Positions 23,018-31,606 of a stretch of DNA of 55,831 nucleotides are shown here, piece by piece. Source of the DNA: VGMA01 sp964655475 (GTDB lineage: Bacteria > Chlamydiota > Chlamydiia > Chlamydiales > VGMA01); contig CAZZMO010000009.1 in NCBI GenBank assembly GCA_964655475.1, positions 1-55,831 of the forward strand, written 5' to 3'. Within the stretch, counting starts at the first letter, position 1. Each line of letters starts with the position of its first letter. The translations under genes were made by a program, and so were the position numbers. The notes below the pieces were generated by a model. That model saw only the letters and a program-made list of their open reading frames with translations. It had not been told where the DNA came from and searched no databases.

Positions 23018-24564
23018 GAGGAGGCCTCAGCGTAAGTAGGTTTCAACGGCGCTCTTGGCTCTTGATCTCCAGAGACTTCAGCAAAGAGGTGCCCAAGCGA
23101 TTTCACCGCCCAGATCCATCCCACAAATACGATGAGAAGGATCGCCGCTACATATGGGGTGCTGAGCGAAATGGTGCCAAAGAACATGAGTAAGCACTGG
23201 TGGACCAAAGCTCCACCCGATTTTCCAATACGTGAGCCCACGCCATCAATTGCTGCTTTACCCTTGAGCTTCGATTCCTTATTGAGCGGAATGAAAGCAA
23301 TCTCTTTCGTCGCATCAAAGAAGGTAAATTTTCCCGCTCTCGAAAAGCAGTTCTGCATCGCCCCAAAAAAGACACAAAGAGCCAGTGGTGACGCGTGGAA
23401 CATCGAAGCGAGAAGGCCAATCGAAGGGACATCCTTGAAAAGGAGGAAGGTAAAGAATAAAATCCCTGTGATGAGCAAGATGATCGGTGTGCAAAGGGCG
23501 CTCACCGTCCAGCCGTAGCGCCGGATCACGTTGCCGCAAATGAATGCAGAAACGATCGTTGAGGTGAGGCCGATGAAAATCAGTACCTTACCCATGTAAG
23601 CATTGTAGTCAGCAGGATCTGGGCAAAGAGCTCTTAGCTGATCCTTCCAAACCACTTCGATCATGTTTAAAGAAATATTGTAGGCGAGGACGAGGATCGC
23701 AATGAAGATGAGGTAGCGAGACTGAGCGAGGTAAGCGAAGTTCTTTCGGATCCCCATCTTGAGGTTGCTCTTATCCTCTTCATGATGAGCTTCTTCTTGT
23801 GGCGTGTCGAGCACTTTTGAGGTTAAATAGCGGTAGAGTGCTACAGCGATCACACCAGTCAGTACGACAAGTCCTGTGAGTAAAATCAAACTTTGTCCCC
23901 AGCGATCTTCTACGATCGAAATCGAGCGGTAGAGGCTTTCTGAAGAGAGGAGAATCGCGAGCTGACCTGCAAAAATTGTTCCAATGTTCGCCCCAAGCCC
24001 TAAAATAGCGTAGTAGCGCTTTGCATCTTTCACCGACGTCACTTCGTTAGCAAATCCCCAAAACAGGACAGTCATGATTGTGGTCCCCCAAAGCTCTGAC
24101 ATGACATAAAAGAGGGTAAATGTCCAGTTTCTAAAAATAGCAATCAATCCACTAAAGCCTTTAGGAAGCATTGCCTGGAGTTGGTCGGCAAACTGATGGG
24201 GGTGGAGAAAGTCTCTCAACGGGTAGAGAACAAAGGCAAAAAGGGCATAAAAAGAGAGGAATACCGTCATCATGATATAGAAAACTTTATCACGGTGGAA
24301 TCGGTTAGACAGTCTTGTAAAGAAAAAAGTGAGTAAAATCGCCATCGGAAGGATCGCCCACACCTTGATGAAGGGGATCGCTTCTGCTCCTGAAGAGGGG
24401 GCTGTGATGACGAGTGCGTCTTTAGCGGCTCTCAATATGCTGTAGTTGAATACAATCAACGAGTAGATCAACAGCATAGGGAAAAACTTACGCAGCTCAA
24501 ATCGATGAATGGGCCAAAATAGCGCTCGAAACTTACTAAACTCTTCTGTGGATACAGAGGTCAT
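23014..24564 (-). CDS. Nucleotide transport protein (ATP/ADP translocase, NTT/Tlc family)
   Basis: This 516-residue protein has about 12 membrane helices and family landmarks ELRKFFPMLLIYSLIVFNYS and RAAKDALVITAPSSGAEAIP near the N terminus. NTT proteins let obligate intracellular bacteria import host ATP in exchange for ADP, or take up other nucleotides; which one applies cannot be told (in Chlamydia the Npt2 gene is found beside pgsA). It is the first gene of the npt-to-rho operon. A TTGACA occurs upstream at 24622-24627 (minus) without a clear -10. Confidence 0.95.
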   Translation of the reverse strand: MTSVSTEEFSKFRALFWPIHRFELRKFFPMLLIYSLIVFNYSILRAAKDALVITAPSSGAEAIPFIKVWAILPMAILLTFFFTRLSNRFHRDKVFYIMMTVFLSFYALFAFVLYPLRDFLHPHQFADQLQAMLPKGFSGLIAIFRNWTFTLFYVMSELWGTTIMTVLFWGFANEVTSVKDAKRYYAILGLGANIGTIFAGQLAILLSSESLYRSISIVEDRWGQSLILLTGLVVLTGVIAVALYRYLTSKVLDTPQEEAHHEEDKSNLKMGIRKNFAYLAQSRYLIFIAILVLAYNISLNMIEVVWKDQLRALCPDPADYNAYMGKVLIFIGLTSTIVSAFICGNVIRRYGWTVSALCTPIILLITGILFFTFLLFKDVPSIGLLASMFHASPLALCVFFGAMQNCFSRAGKFTFFDATKEIAFIPLNKESKLKGKAAIDGVGSRIGKSGGALVHQCLLMFFGTISLSTPYVAAILLIVFVGWIWAVKSLGHLFAEVSGDQEPRAPLKPTYAEASS

Positions 24565-24856
24565 AAAAATGCCTATAAATGAAGGTTTGTTTTGAAAAAG
24601 ACCGCAAATGGTTCAAAATCTTGTCAACTCCACGAGAGAGTAGGACTGTGGAATTAGCAAAATTTTGAATCGCTTTAGGTATAGGGGGGCCCGTGATGTG
24701 TTTTAGAGAAAAATAACAGCTCAATAGATCTTTGAGCAAAACAACCCTCCCTTCGCCGCCAATTATACTCATTTATCACTTATCTTCCACCGAAAATCTT
24801 CGGGTTAGAATGTAAATATATATTTTTATTCTCTGGTGTGGTATCATTGTTGCCCC
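24565..24856. other. Divergent intergenic region
   Basis: The 292 bases between the translocase and the 24857 gene hold no convincing gene. On the plus strand TGGTATCAT (24839-24847 region) is an extended -10 nine bases before ATG 24857. On the minus strand a lone TTGACA (24622-24627) faces the translocase. A short hairpin CCGAA-AATC-TTCGG lies near 24790. Confidence 0.4.
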
Positions 24857-26461
24857 ATGATAGATACAAATTACCAAAGAGCAATATCAGAAATCCCTGA
24901 TTATGAAGAAACTGCTTTACAGCTGTTTCTCCCTGTAGAATCGCATGTCCCTGCCTATTGGAGAGATAGGGATATTCAAGTCTATGGGAAGGTTCCAGAT
25001 CGAAACCTTTCTGATCCAGAAGATTACCTTTCTTTTATTGAAGAAGTGGCTGATTCTGTGATATATAGGGATGATATTTCCTTTGAAGATAGATGGAGTC
25101 TTTACCTAGGAGTAGAAGCGTTCTTCCGCTATCACGGCGGTACCCATACCTGCTCTAGTGCTCTCCCCATGCTTTTGACACCGACAAGACCTCTCGATTG
25201 GGAACATGCTTATGCCATCATTAGACGCTACGAATGCCTCGATATAAACGATATAGAAAATGAAACCATAGAGGCGCTTCATTACCTTGTCATAGAAACA
25301 CTTGAGATTCTTTGCTCAACAGATCTTTCTTTAAAGGACCGGGCGACTCTTGTAGAGGGGATCGAAAAGATCCTCGATGAAAAAATCTTAGACTGGTCCC
25401 TCGACCTCACCCCTTTTTTCAGCCTCACTTTCGGAGCTCAAACAGAGAGGAATTTTCCGAAACATTTTTACTACGATGAGACGATATCTGATACACCTTG
25501 CTTCCACTACATGCATTCGATCCTCAATGAAGAAGATGAAGGGGAAGTCTACCATGTTTACACCCCTATCGAAGAGTTTGATAACTATTGTTATGAAATC
25601 GAATCGGTAAAAATAGGGGACTATGACGATGCAGATTCAGTCACTGCCTACGATTTAGATCATTTAGAAGCAAAGGCCAGAAAAACTAAGAAAAAGTGTC
25701 AGGAGCTTTCTTTAAGTCTCTTTCCCGCCATTGAAGCATCCCCCTCATTTTGGGCCCATCTATTTTGCGATATTACAAAAGAGTATCCCTACTCTTCAGA
25801 AAAAGAAAGGCGAATAGGAGAATTTGGATACAGCTTTGAGATCGACCTTCGCACCAATCAGAGCTTTTTTACGATCCCAAGCGTTGAGCTTTTGCAAATC
25901 AGGATCGAACAATTTCTTGAGAGGCAAGGACTCATTGTCGATGTTCCCATTTTACGAGATCCAGGTATCTTGACCGATCAATCCTTTGTAGAGGCTTATC
26001 TAGACTATCATATTGTAGTCTCGACGGGGAGAGAAGCTCTTCACGACCACTATGCTCACGTAATCCCTACAATTGGTCTGATGATTGAACTAAAAGAGAC
26101 TTACTTTAGAGAAAAAGAGAGAATCGTCGAATGTGTCAGGAGACAAAAAGAGAAAATCGAAAGAGATATCGCCATCCATTCGATCCCCCCTCATGATGCG
26201 GAGCTGCTTTGGCTTGGCCTCTCCTCAGTTGTAGATCGAGTCTGGAATGCAAAATCTCTGAAAGACCTTGAAAAAGTACAAGATCAATACCTTGTAAATG
26301 GTTCATGGGTTGTTTTCATCGATAGACATAATGATAACCGTTATCAAACTTACCGCTCGAGAAGATTCCCAGAAGAAGCAGATATACTTCACCTTTGCTA
26401 TCAAGCGATCATCGATCGCTATAGACTCGTAGGGTATGATAAAATCACCCTTCCTAGCTGA
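24857..26461 (+). CDS. Hypothetical acidic protein, 534 aa
   Basis: Family not recognised. The product is acidic and soluble, rich in Asp, Glu and Tyr, with no signal peptide or membrane segment. Mostly helical segments are separated by a Tyr/Asp-rich middle (about residues 230-280: EEGEVYHVYTPIEEF, IGDYDDADSVTAYDLD). The ATG at 24857 (MIDTNYQRAI) is preferred to a GTG at 24836. No ribosome site is seen, and an extended -10 lies only nine bases upstream, suggesting a leaderless message. The 3' end overlaps the convergent YVTN gene by eight bases. Probably lineage-specific; a host-interaction role is only a guess. Confidence 0.65.
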   Translation: MIDTNYQRAISEIPDYEETALQLFLPVESHVPAYWRDRDIQVYGKVPDRNLSDPEDYLSFIEEVADSVIYRDDISFEDRWSLYLGVEAFFRYHGGTHTCSSALPMLLTPTRPLDWEHAYAIIRRYECLDINDIENETIEALHYLVIETLEILCSTDLSLKDRATLVEGIEKILDEKILDWSLDLTPFFSLTFGAQTERNFPKHFYYDETISDTPCFHYMHSILNEEDEGEVYHVYTPIEEFDNYCYEIESVKIGDYDDADSVTAYDLDHLEAKARKTKKKCQELSLSLFPAIEASPSFWAHLFCDITKEYPYSSEKERRIGEFGYSFEIDLRTNQSFFTIPSVELLQIRIEQFLERQGLIVDVPILRDPGILTDQSFVEAYLDYHIVVSTGREALHDHYAHVIPTIGLMIELKETYFREKERIVECVRRQKEKIERDIAIHSIPPHDAELLWLGLSSVVDRVWNAKSLKDLEKVQDQYLVNGSWVVFIDRHNDNRYQTYRSRRFPEEADILHLCYQAIIDRYRLVGYDKITLPS

Positions 26462-27344
26462 TGAGAGTGACACCTTGTGGATTAGATCCCACTGAGATCG
26501 TATTAGTCACCGTATTCGTATTAGTTTCAATCACAGACACTGTTTGACTATTCGTGTTAGTCACATAAGCATAAAGCCCATCTGATGAGATGGAAATGGC
26601 TGATGGGCCATTATCGACATAGATCGACTTCGTAGTCGCCTGTAGGTCGAGATCGACAATCGATACATTATTGGAGCGGTAACCCACAACATAGGCAAAT
26701 TTCCCATTCGGCAATATATCAATACCGAGAGGACAAGTACCCACACGGATTTTATTCACAACGCGATGTGTAGAGGTGTCAATGACAGAGATGGTATCAC
26801 TATAATCAGGATATCCATTGGTTGCAGTAGCGTAAAAATGGGTGACATAAGCAAACTTCCCATCAGCTCGAATGGCAATGTTCGATGGACCCGGATCAGT
26901 AGGAATCGTCGCTTTTAGTTCATACGTTGTGGCATCATACAGATAGACCTTGTTGTTTTTTAGATCTGTTCCATAGAGATAGAGCTCATCTGGCGTGAAG
27001 GCGAGATCTTCGAACTCCTTTTGGATGGCGCTAAAGGCAACATTGTAGGTGAGGTCAAAAGCCAAAACTTCCGTAGTAGTCGTAATGAGAGCTTGGCTAC
27101 TATCATTGAATAAGACGATCTGCTGGGGGAAAGACCCCACTTTGACACTAGAGGACTTTGTCTTCATTGGATCAATGATCGTCAAAGTATCGCTGTCAGA
27201 ATTACAAATATAGACAAAATGAGTCTTCGACGAAACCGCAATCCCTTGAGGTTCAGCACCTGTTGCCAAAGTTGCCACAACCTGATTCGTCAATGTATCG
27301 ATGACCGAGACCGTGTCCGAATAGCGATTAGTTACATAGCACAT
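26454..27344 (-). CDS. YVTN-type seven-bladed beta-propeller protein
   Basis: A 296-residue protein built entirely of YVTN/NHL-like repeats. Seven units can be counted, each with a strand such as VSVIDT or VYLYDA followed by a (V/I)xxxPxGI-type turn (AEPQGIAVS, SFPQQIVLF, PGPSNIAIR, TCPLGIDIL, NGPSAISIS, SNPQGVTLI). The N-terminal MCYVTN strand would close the ring with the last blade, so the propeller looks complete. No signal peptide or other domain is visible, so it may be cytosolic or secreted by a leaderless route. Likely binds protein or ligand; role unknown. Confidence 0.82.
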   Translation of the reverse strand: MCYVTNRYSDTVSVIDTLTNQVVATLATGAEPQGIAVSSKTHFVYICNSDSDTLTIIDPMKTKSSSVKVGSFPQQIVLFNDSSQALITTTTEVLAFDLTYNVAFSAIQKEFEDLAFTPDELYLYGTDLKNNKVYLYDATTYELKATIPTDPGPSNIAIRADGKFAYVTHFYATATNGYPDYSDTISVIDTSTHRVVNKIRVGTCPLGIDILPNGKFAYVVGYRSNNVSIVDLDLQATTKSIYVDNGPSAISISSDGLYAYVTNTNSQTVSVIETNTNTVTNTISVGSNPQGVTLIS

Positions 27345-27443
27345 AGATTCTCCTAGATCTTTTCAATATAGCAGAGAAAAGAAGTATTAGGTGTAACAAA
27401 TTGACTTTCAATAGTCATGTTTTTAGGGGCTGTATGAAGATAC

Positions 27444-27513
27444 GGGCCGCTTTTCCTACCTCCGGTAGGGAGGGCTATCGCCCTCAGTCCACTCTGTGGA
27501 CGCAAAGCGGCCT
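27444..27513. repeat. Cloverleaf (triple-hairpin) element, copy 2
   Basis: The outer stem GGCCGCTTT (27445-27453) pairs with AAAGCGGCC (27504-27512), plus a G:T pair (27444:27513). Inside are three perfect hairpins: CCTACC-TCC-GGTAGG (27455-27469), GAGGGC-TATC-GCCCTC (27470-27485) and GTCCAC-TCT-GTGGAC (27487-27501). It is GC-rich in an AT-rich gap. The ends match copy 1 (1591-1666): GCAAAGCGGCC here and GCAAGGCGGCC there. The arms differ in sequence but keep number, length and loop size. Confidence 0.85.
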
Positions 27514-27628
27514 AGCAGTGAGGTTACTAAACCGACATTTTCAAAACTGTTAAATATTTTTTTTAACTTACAAAAACAATTTATTATGTTAAAATTAATT
27601 CACTTTTTAATTCAAATTGAGTGGAAAA

Positions 27629-28558
27629 ATGACCAGTTCAAATTATAATATTGTTGGATATTCAAATAATTCTATCACTAGATGTAGGGACCCAGATTAT
27701 GGTGAAGATAGGAGTATTTATGACAGAAGATTCACGATGCAGAATGCTCCCGCAAATCGCTTTATGTTGGGTAGGATCATGGCAGCTCAAGAGGTGTTTA
27801 GAGAAAGAGGTCCTGCTATTGCCTATCCATTTTTAGTTTCATTGCTACAGGATAACATCATTACTACTAGGGAAAATAGGAACGGACCCGTTCAATTTAT
27901 TGTTGGGGATCAATTCATTGTGAGTTGGCCTGAGAATGCGTTTAGTATGGTTCAACAATACGAATTTTATAATACAATGTTGCTCGTGAACAAAATGTAC
28001 ATGCTACATAGAAGCCAAGGCTCGAGTGCGATAGTCCTGAATTCTGTTGGGTTGGGTGATTATCTTTTAAGTAAGATTAGGGAGCTTCCTATTGGATCGG
28101 AGCGGCAAGAATTGGTGGGAGTTATGGTTTCTTTAGTAACTAACGGTTTTTTTACTATAGAGCGTATTCATGCACTTTATCCTGATGTAGAGGATACTAT
28201 CTCTCATGCTAAACAAAATGGTATAGAACATCGAAGTATTTTACCTTTCCCTCACAGAAATATAGCGCCCTTTAGAGACGATAGACCTTTACCTCCCAGT
28301 CTCATGAATATACCTGGCTTGATTATTTCAGATACGGTAAGTGACTATCCACCAGATACAGATAGAGCACCGGATGGATTTGAGACATCGATTGTTCGAA
28401 AATTAGGTAGAGGAAACTGTCTTTACAAGCCTGAGTTTTTTCGAGCACACAAACACAATATGAGAGGAGTTGTAGAGGAGCGAGTAACTGACGCAGAGAT
28501 CCAAGCCAATCGAACTATAACAGAAAGAATCATATCCATTATGAATGGTAGTGCATAA
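27629..28558 (+). CDS. Hypothetical protein, 309 aa
   Basis: Family not recognised. The ATG at 27629 follows GAGTGGA, a good ribosome site, and is preferred to an upstream TTG (27617). The 309-residue product is soluble with a Asn/Ser-rich start (MTSSNYNIVGYSNNS), a helical middle and a Pro/Asp-rich stretch around residues 210-255, and no export signal of the Sec type. It lies alone between the second cloverleaf element and a strong hairpin (28565-28616), and codon use is more AT-rich than neighbours, so recent gain is possible. Putative type III effector is speculation. Confidence 0.65.
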   Translation: MTSSNYNIVGYSNNSITRCRDPDYGEDRSIYDRRFTMQNAPANRFMLGRIMAAQEVFRERGPAIAYPFLVSLLQDNIITTRENRNGPVQFIVGDQFIVSWPENAFSMVQQYEFYNTMLLVNKMYMLHRSQGSSAIVLNSVGLGDYLLSKIRELPIGSERQELVGVMVSLVTNGFFTIERIHALYPDVEDTISHAKQNGIEHRSILPFPHRNIAPFRDDRPLPPSLMNIPGLIISDTVSDYPPDTDRAPDGFETSIVRKLGRGNCLYKPEFFRAHKHNMRGVVEERVTDAEIQANRTITERIISIMNGSA

Positions 28559-28564
28559 ACCTAA

Positions 28565-28616
28565 TAACCCAACTTGCCCCCTATCCTTTCTGAAAGTCTG
28601 GCTGCAAGTTGGGTTA
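28565..28616 (+). terminator. Hairpin terminator after the 27629 gene
   Basis: Perfect 13-bp stem TAACCCAACTTGC / GCAAGTTGGGTTA with a 26-base loop that can itself form CTTTC-T-GAAAG. It begins seven bases after the stop codon. The trailer ATAATCAC is not a strong T-run. Confidence 0.6.
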
Positions 28617-28794
28617 ATAATCACATCTCTTTCTCCCTCCAGGCAAAGGTAGAGGAGAAGGTGGAGATGTAGGTGAAAACGGGAACAAATTCAACTAAAG
28701 CACTTTGGAATAATTCCTTTAATTTAATAAGTGTTTGATTGTGCACTACTTATGTCTATTCAACTTTTTAACATAACTTTTGACCCCGAGATAC

Positions 28795-28822
28795 CATCAA
28801 ATCGATAAATATTGATTTGGTG
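28795..28822 (-). terminator. Possible terminator of pgk
   Basis: CATCAAATC (28795-28803) pairs with GATTTGGTG (28814-28822), nine pairs with one G:T. It lies 20 bases past the pgk stop on the minus strand. No T-run follows, so it may be Rho-assisted or only an mRNA-stabilising loop. Confidence 0.4.
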
Positions 28823-28842
28823 ATGTGTCTTTGTTGAGATAG

Positions 28843-30018
28843 TTACATTTTTAGGGCGTCGAGGGCGACGAGTGAGCCGAACTCGATGAATTCGAGGGCG
28901 GCGCCTCCTCCGGTTGAGATGTGGGTGAAACGATTGGCGAAGCCGAGTTGTTCGGCGGCGGCGGCAGAATCTCCTCCTCCGATGACGGTCAGGGCGTCAA
29001 GAGAGGCGATGAGAGTGGCGATGGCAAAGGTCCCTTGTTCGAAGGGGGGCTTTTCGAACATGCCCATAGGGCCATTCCAAAAAACGGTTTTTGCTTTTTC
29101 GAGCTCTTTTTTCCAAGCTTCTATTGTTTTGGGACCGATGTCGAGCCCTGCTGCATCGGGTGGAAGTCCATTTTCTATAGAAAGAACTTTTGCGCCATCT
29201 GCAATCACGACATCAGTTGGAAGGTAGATCGGTACTTTTTTCTGTTTGGCTTTGGCAAGAACCCCTTTTGCTGTTTCGAGATGCTCAGTATCAACAAGAG
29301 ATTTTCCTACTTCAATTCCACTTGCTTTGAAAAAGGTGAATGCCATTCCGCCTCCAATGAAAAGGGCGTCAGCTTTTGCTAGAAGAGTGTCGAGCACTCC
29401 GATCTTACTTGAAATCTTGGCTCCGCCAACGAGTGCATAAAAAGGGCGGTCAGGATTTTGGAAGATTTTTGAGAGGGTGGAAACTTCTTTGGCCATCAAA
29501 AATCCCATCCCCTTTTTCTTCGGGAAATAGCGGACGATTTCAGTCGTCGATGAATGTGCGCGGTGGGCTGCACCAAAAGCGTCGTTGATATAGACTGTGC
29601 CGAGATTGGCGAGCTGTTTTGCAAAAGAAGGATCTTTTTCAGGCTCCTCTTCTGCTTCATAAAAGCGGAGGTTTTCTAAGAGTAAAATACCTCCAGCTGG
29701 GAGCCTTTCTGCGAGTTTTTCTACCTCTACTCCAATGCAGTCGGGAGCCATGGTAACAGGTTTATTCAGAAGAGAAGAGAGGTGTTTGGCAATGGGAGCT
29801 AAAGAGTATTCGAGATTCCTCTTTCCCTTAGGTCTTCCTAGATGGCTCAGGATCACAAGAGATCCACCATTTTCTAAGATGTATTTCAGAGTAGGGAGAG
29901 CTTCTCGAATCCGGATGTCATCTGTAATGAGAGACTTTTCCATCGGGACGTTAAAATCGACCCTTACTAACACTCGCTCCCCGCGAAGCTGGATTTGATC
30001 AACGCGCTTCAGCTGCAT
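28843..30018 (-). CDS. pgk: Phosphoglycerate kinase
   Basis: Glycolytic ATP-generating step converting 1,3-bisphosphoglycerate to 3-phosphoglycerate. The 391-residue protein is of normal length with RVDFNVPM, LSHLGRPKG, LLENLRFYEAEE, NDAFGAAHRAHSS and the C-terminal nucleotide motif GGGDSAAAAEQLG. It is the last gene of the operon that starts with the DUF2709 gene, eight bases after the phosphodiester-glycosidase gene. With eno at 3786-5057 it shows that lower glycolysis is kept. Confidence 0.98.
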   Translation of the reverse strand: MQLKRVDQIQLRGERVLVRVDFNVPMEKSLITDDIRIREALPTLKYILENGGSLVILSHLGRPKGKRNLEYSLAPIAKHLSSLLNKPVTMAPDCIGVEVEKLAERLPAGGILLLENLRFYEAEEEPEKDPSFAKQLANLGTVYINDAFGAAHRAHSSTTEIVRYFPKKKGMGFLMAKEVSTLSKIFQNPDRPFYALVGGAKISSKIGVLDTLLAKADALFIGGGMAFTFFKASGIEVGKSLVDTEHLETAKGVLAKAKQKKVPIYLPTDVVIADGAKVLSIENGLPPDAAGLDIGPKTIEAWKKELEKAKTVFWNGPMGMFEKPPFEQGTFAIATLIASLDALTVIGGGDSAAAAEQLGFANRFTHISTGGGAALEFIEFGSLVALDALKM

Positions 30019-30026
30019 GAATTACC

Positions 30027-30788
30027 TCAAGATTGATCGCGGTGAGAAAAGACAAGAGCATTTGCCACTTCTCTTTCAACTCCCGCTTGGTAAGTGTAAG
30101 CTTTTCCTTCAAAGTAGAGCGTGGAAGAACTGCTGCCACAAAGATTCACTGCATATTCTACTCCGAGGGAGAGCATGAAATCTTGAAGCTCAAAGAGAGT
30201 CATCCCAGGATGATCGACGAGCACGAGAACCCAGTGGTTATTTGGAAGTAAGCCTATACAACTTCTGCGATACTTCTCATACACAAAAGGAGTGGCGATC
30301 TTTTCTTCGAAAAGATTCTCCACTTTTTCCCCTTCATAAACAAGAACAGGAGTTGTGCCGAGAACAAAAGGAAATGAGTCCCATAGTTCTTTAGAAGAAG
30401 GGTCTAAAATGGGGCAAAAATTTTCATCTAGTCGATCGATTGCAACAGAAGTTGGATCATTAGAAAAGCCAAGTGCGCCGCGATTTCGATCTACTGGAGA
30501 GAGCCACTCACCCTCGATTTTCAAAACACCTGATGGAGATCCTACTAAGCCACTTTTCTGAAAGAAACCTCCATTGATAGCGAGGAATGCGTGGGAGCGC
30601 TCTGCCATGCTAGAGACTGACTCAATTCCATTTTCTGCCTGAACGACTCTGATTTCCACCTCTTCTGGATTGATCTCTACTACTTGGATATGGCCATCAA
30701 TTGTTCGGTGTGTAACGGCCCCTTCCACTTGGGAGAATTGAAAACCAATAACCGCTAAGAAAAGTGCTGACGCTCTCATGTATGACAT
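30027..30788 (-). CDS. Phosphodiester glycosidase-like (NAGPA domain) exported protein
   Basis: The 253-residue protein has an N-terminal signal peptide (MRASALFLAVIGFQFSQVEG, the better start being the fourth codon) and the NAGPA fold: AFLAINGGFFQKSGLVGSPSG, DRNRGALGFS, and a C-terminal AVNLCGSSSSTLYFEG. Relatives cleave GlcNAc-1-phosphodiesters or act on cell-wall/capsule sugars. In most members the last motif reads NLDGGGSS; here Asp is Cys and two glycines are serines, so activity is uncertain. It lies between dnaQ-like and pgk in one operon. Confidence 0.78.
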   Translation of the reverse strand: MSYMRASALFLAVIGFQFSQVEGAVTHRTIDGHIQVVEINPEEVEIRVVQAENGIESVSSMAERSHAFLAINGGFFQKSGLVGSPSGVLKIEGEWLSPVDRNRGALGFSNDPTSVAIDRLDENFCPILDPSSKELWDSFPFVLGTTPVLVYEGEKVENLFEEKIATPFVYEKYRRSCIGLLPNNHWVLVLVDHPGMTLFELQDFMLSLGVEYAVNLCGSSSSTLYFEGKAYTYQAGVEREVANALVFSHRDQS

Positions 30789-30847
30789 ATTCTACCCAAT
30801 CATATTTTTGAAAAAATCCTAGCCCCACTAAGAATAAAAAGCAATTC

Positions 30848-31606
30848 TTATGAAAAGTCGAGGTGTTCGAAAGGGCGGCAATTTTGTTGAAATCCAGTCC
30901 GCTGTTTTCTTTTCTTGAGTTCTGATTGGAGAGAGAAGATGAGGTCTTGATCAAAGTCTTGGCGAACAGCCCAGCGGAGGTAATCGATGGGGATGTCAGA
31001 GAAAGGTCTCCCCTTATGTTTTCCGAGGGGCATGTTCTTCAGCATGATGGGATGTTTGAGCCTTTCTTTGAGCTCTTTGATCGAGCGGAACTGCTTGGCG
31101 AGGTATTTGAACACTTGGATATTCACGATGACATCACTCATCGCGCGGTGCGCTCCCTCTTCGACAATGTTGAAGTGTTGTCTTAAGGTTTCCAAAGAGT
31201 TGTTCGGGCTTTCGCCGTAAAGTCTTGCAAGGCGGAGTGTGTCGATGACATCGTCTCTTGGGAAGATTGCATCGATCCCTGCTGCAAGAGCTGCTTTTTC
31301 AATGATGGTGAGGTCAAAAGAGACTCCATGTCCAATGATGATCTCATTTTTAAGAAGGGGGATCACTTTTGGCAATACTTCCTGAATTTTTGGTTTCCCT
31401 TTCACCATTTCGTTCGAGATGTGGTGGATGGCCATTGATTCTTCAGGGATTGCAATCTCAGGATCGACGAGGGTTTCATATGAGGTGAGGATTTCATCGA
31501 AGGTGAACTTCACAACAGCCACTTCAATGATCTTATCTGTTTCTACGCTAAGGCCTGTGAGCTCTAGGTCAACACAGACAAAGGTTTGCTTTTTTAGGGG
31601 GATCAT
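30848..31606 (-). CDS. DnaQ-family 3'-5' exonuclease with C-terminal DUF3820-like region
   Basis: DEDDh exonuclease of 252 residues. Motif I is CVDLELTGL, the middle motif IGHGVSFDLTII and the last one HRAMSDV, so all catalytic carboxylates and the histidine are present. After about residue 195 comes MPLGKHKGRPFSDIPIDYLRW, resembling the small DUF3820 domain found after exonucleases in several phyla. It could be the proofreading subunit of DNA polymerase III or a separate nuclease; Chlamydia has two dnaQ-like genes, one beside tsaE. Its ATG overlaps the engB stop as ATGA. Confidence 0.9.
   Translation of the reverse strand: MIPLKKQTFVCVDLELTGLSVETDKIIEVAVVKFTFDEILTSYETLVDPEIAIPEESMAIHHISNEMVKGKPKIQEVLPKVIPLLKNEIIIGHGVSFDLTIIEKAALAAGIDAIFPRDDVIDTLRLARLYGESPNNSLETLRQHFNIVEEGAHRAMSDVIVNIQVFKYLAKQFRSIKELKERLKHPIMLKNMPLGKHKGRPFSDIPIDYLRWAVRQDFDQDLIFSLQSELKKRKQRTGFQQNCRPFEHLDFS

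Noticed and set aside
24622..24627. TTGACA as -35 of the translocase operon
   Set aside because: No acceptable -10 hexamer at 16-18 bases; kept only as a note.
24536..24772. 78-residue minus-strand frame upstream of the translocase
   Set aside because: Overlaps the translocase start, no ribosome site and no family-like composition.
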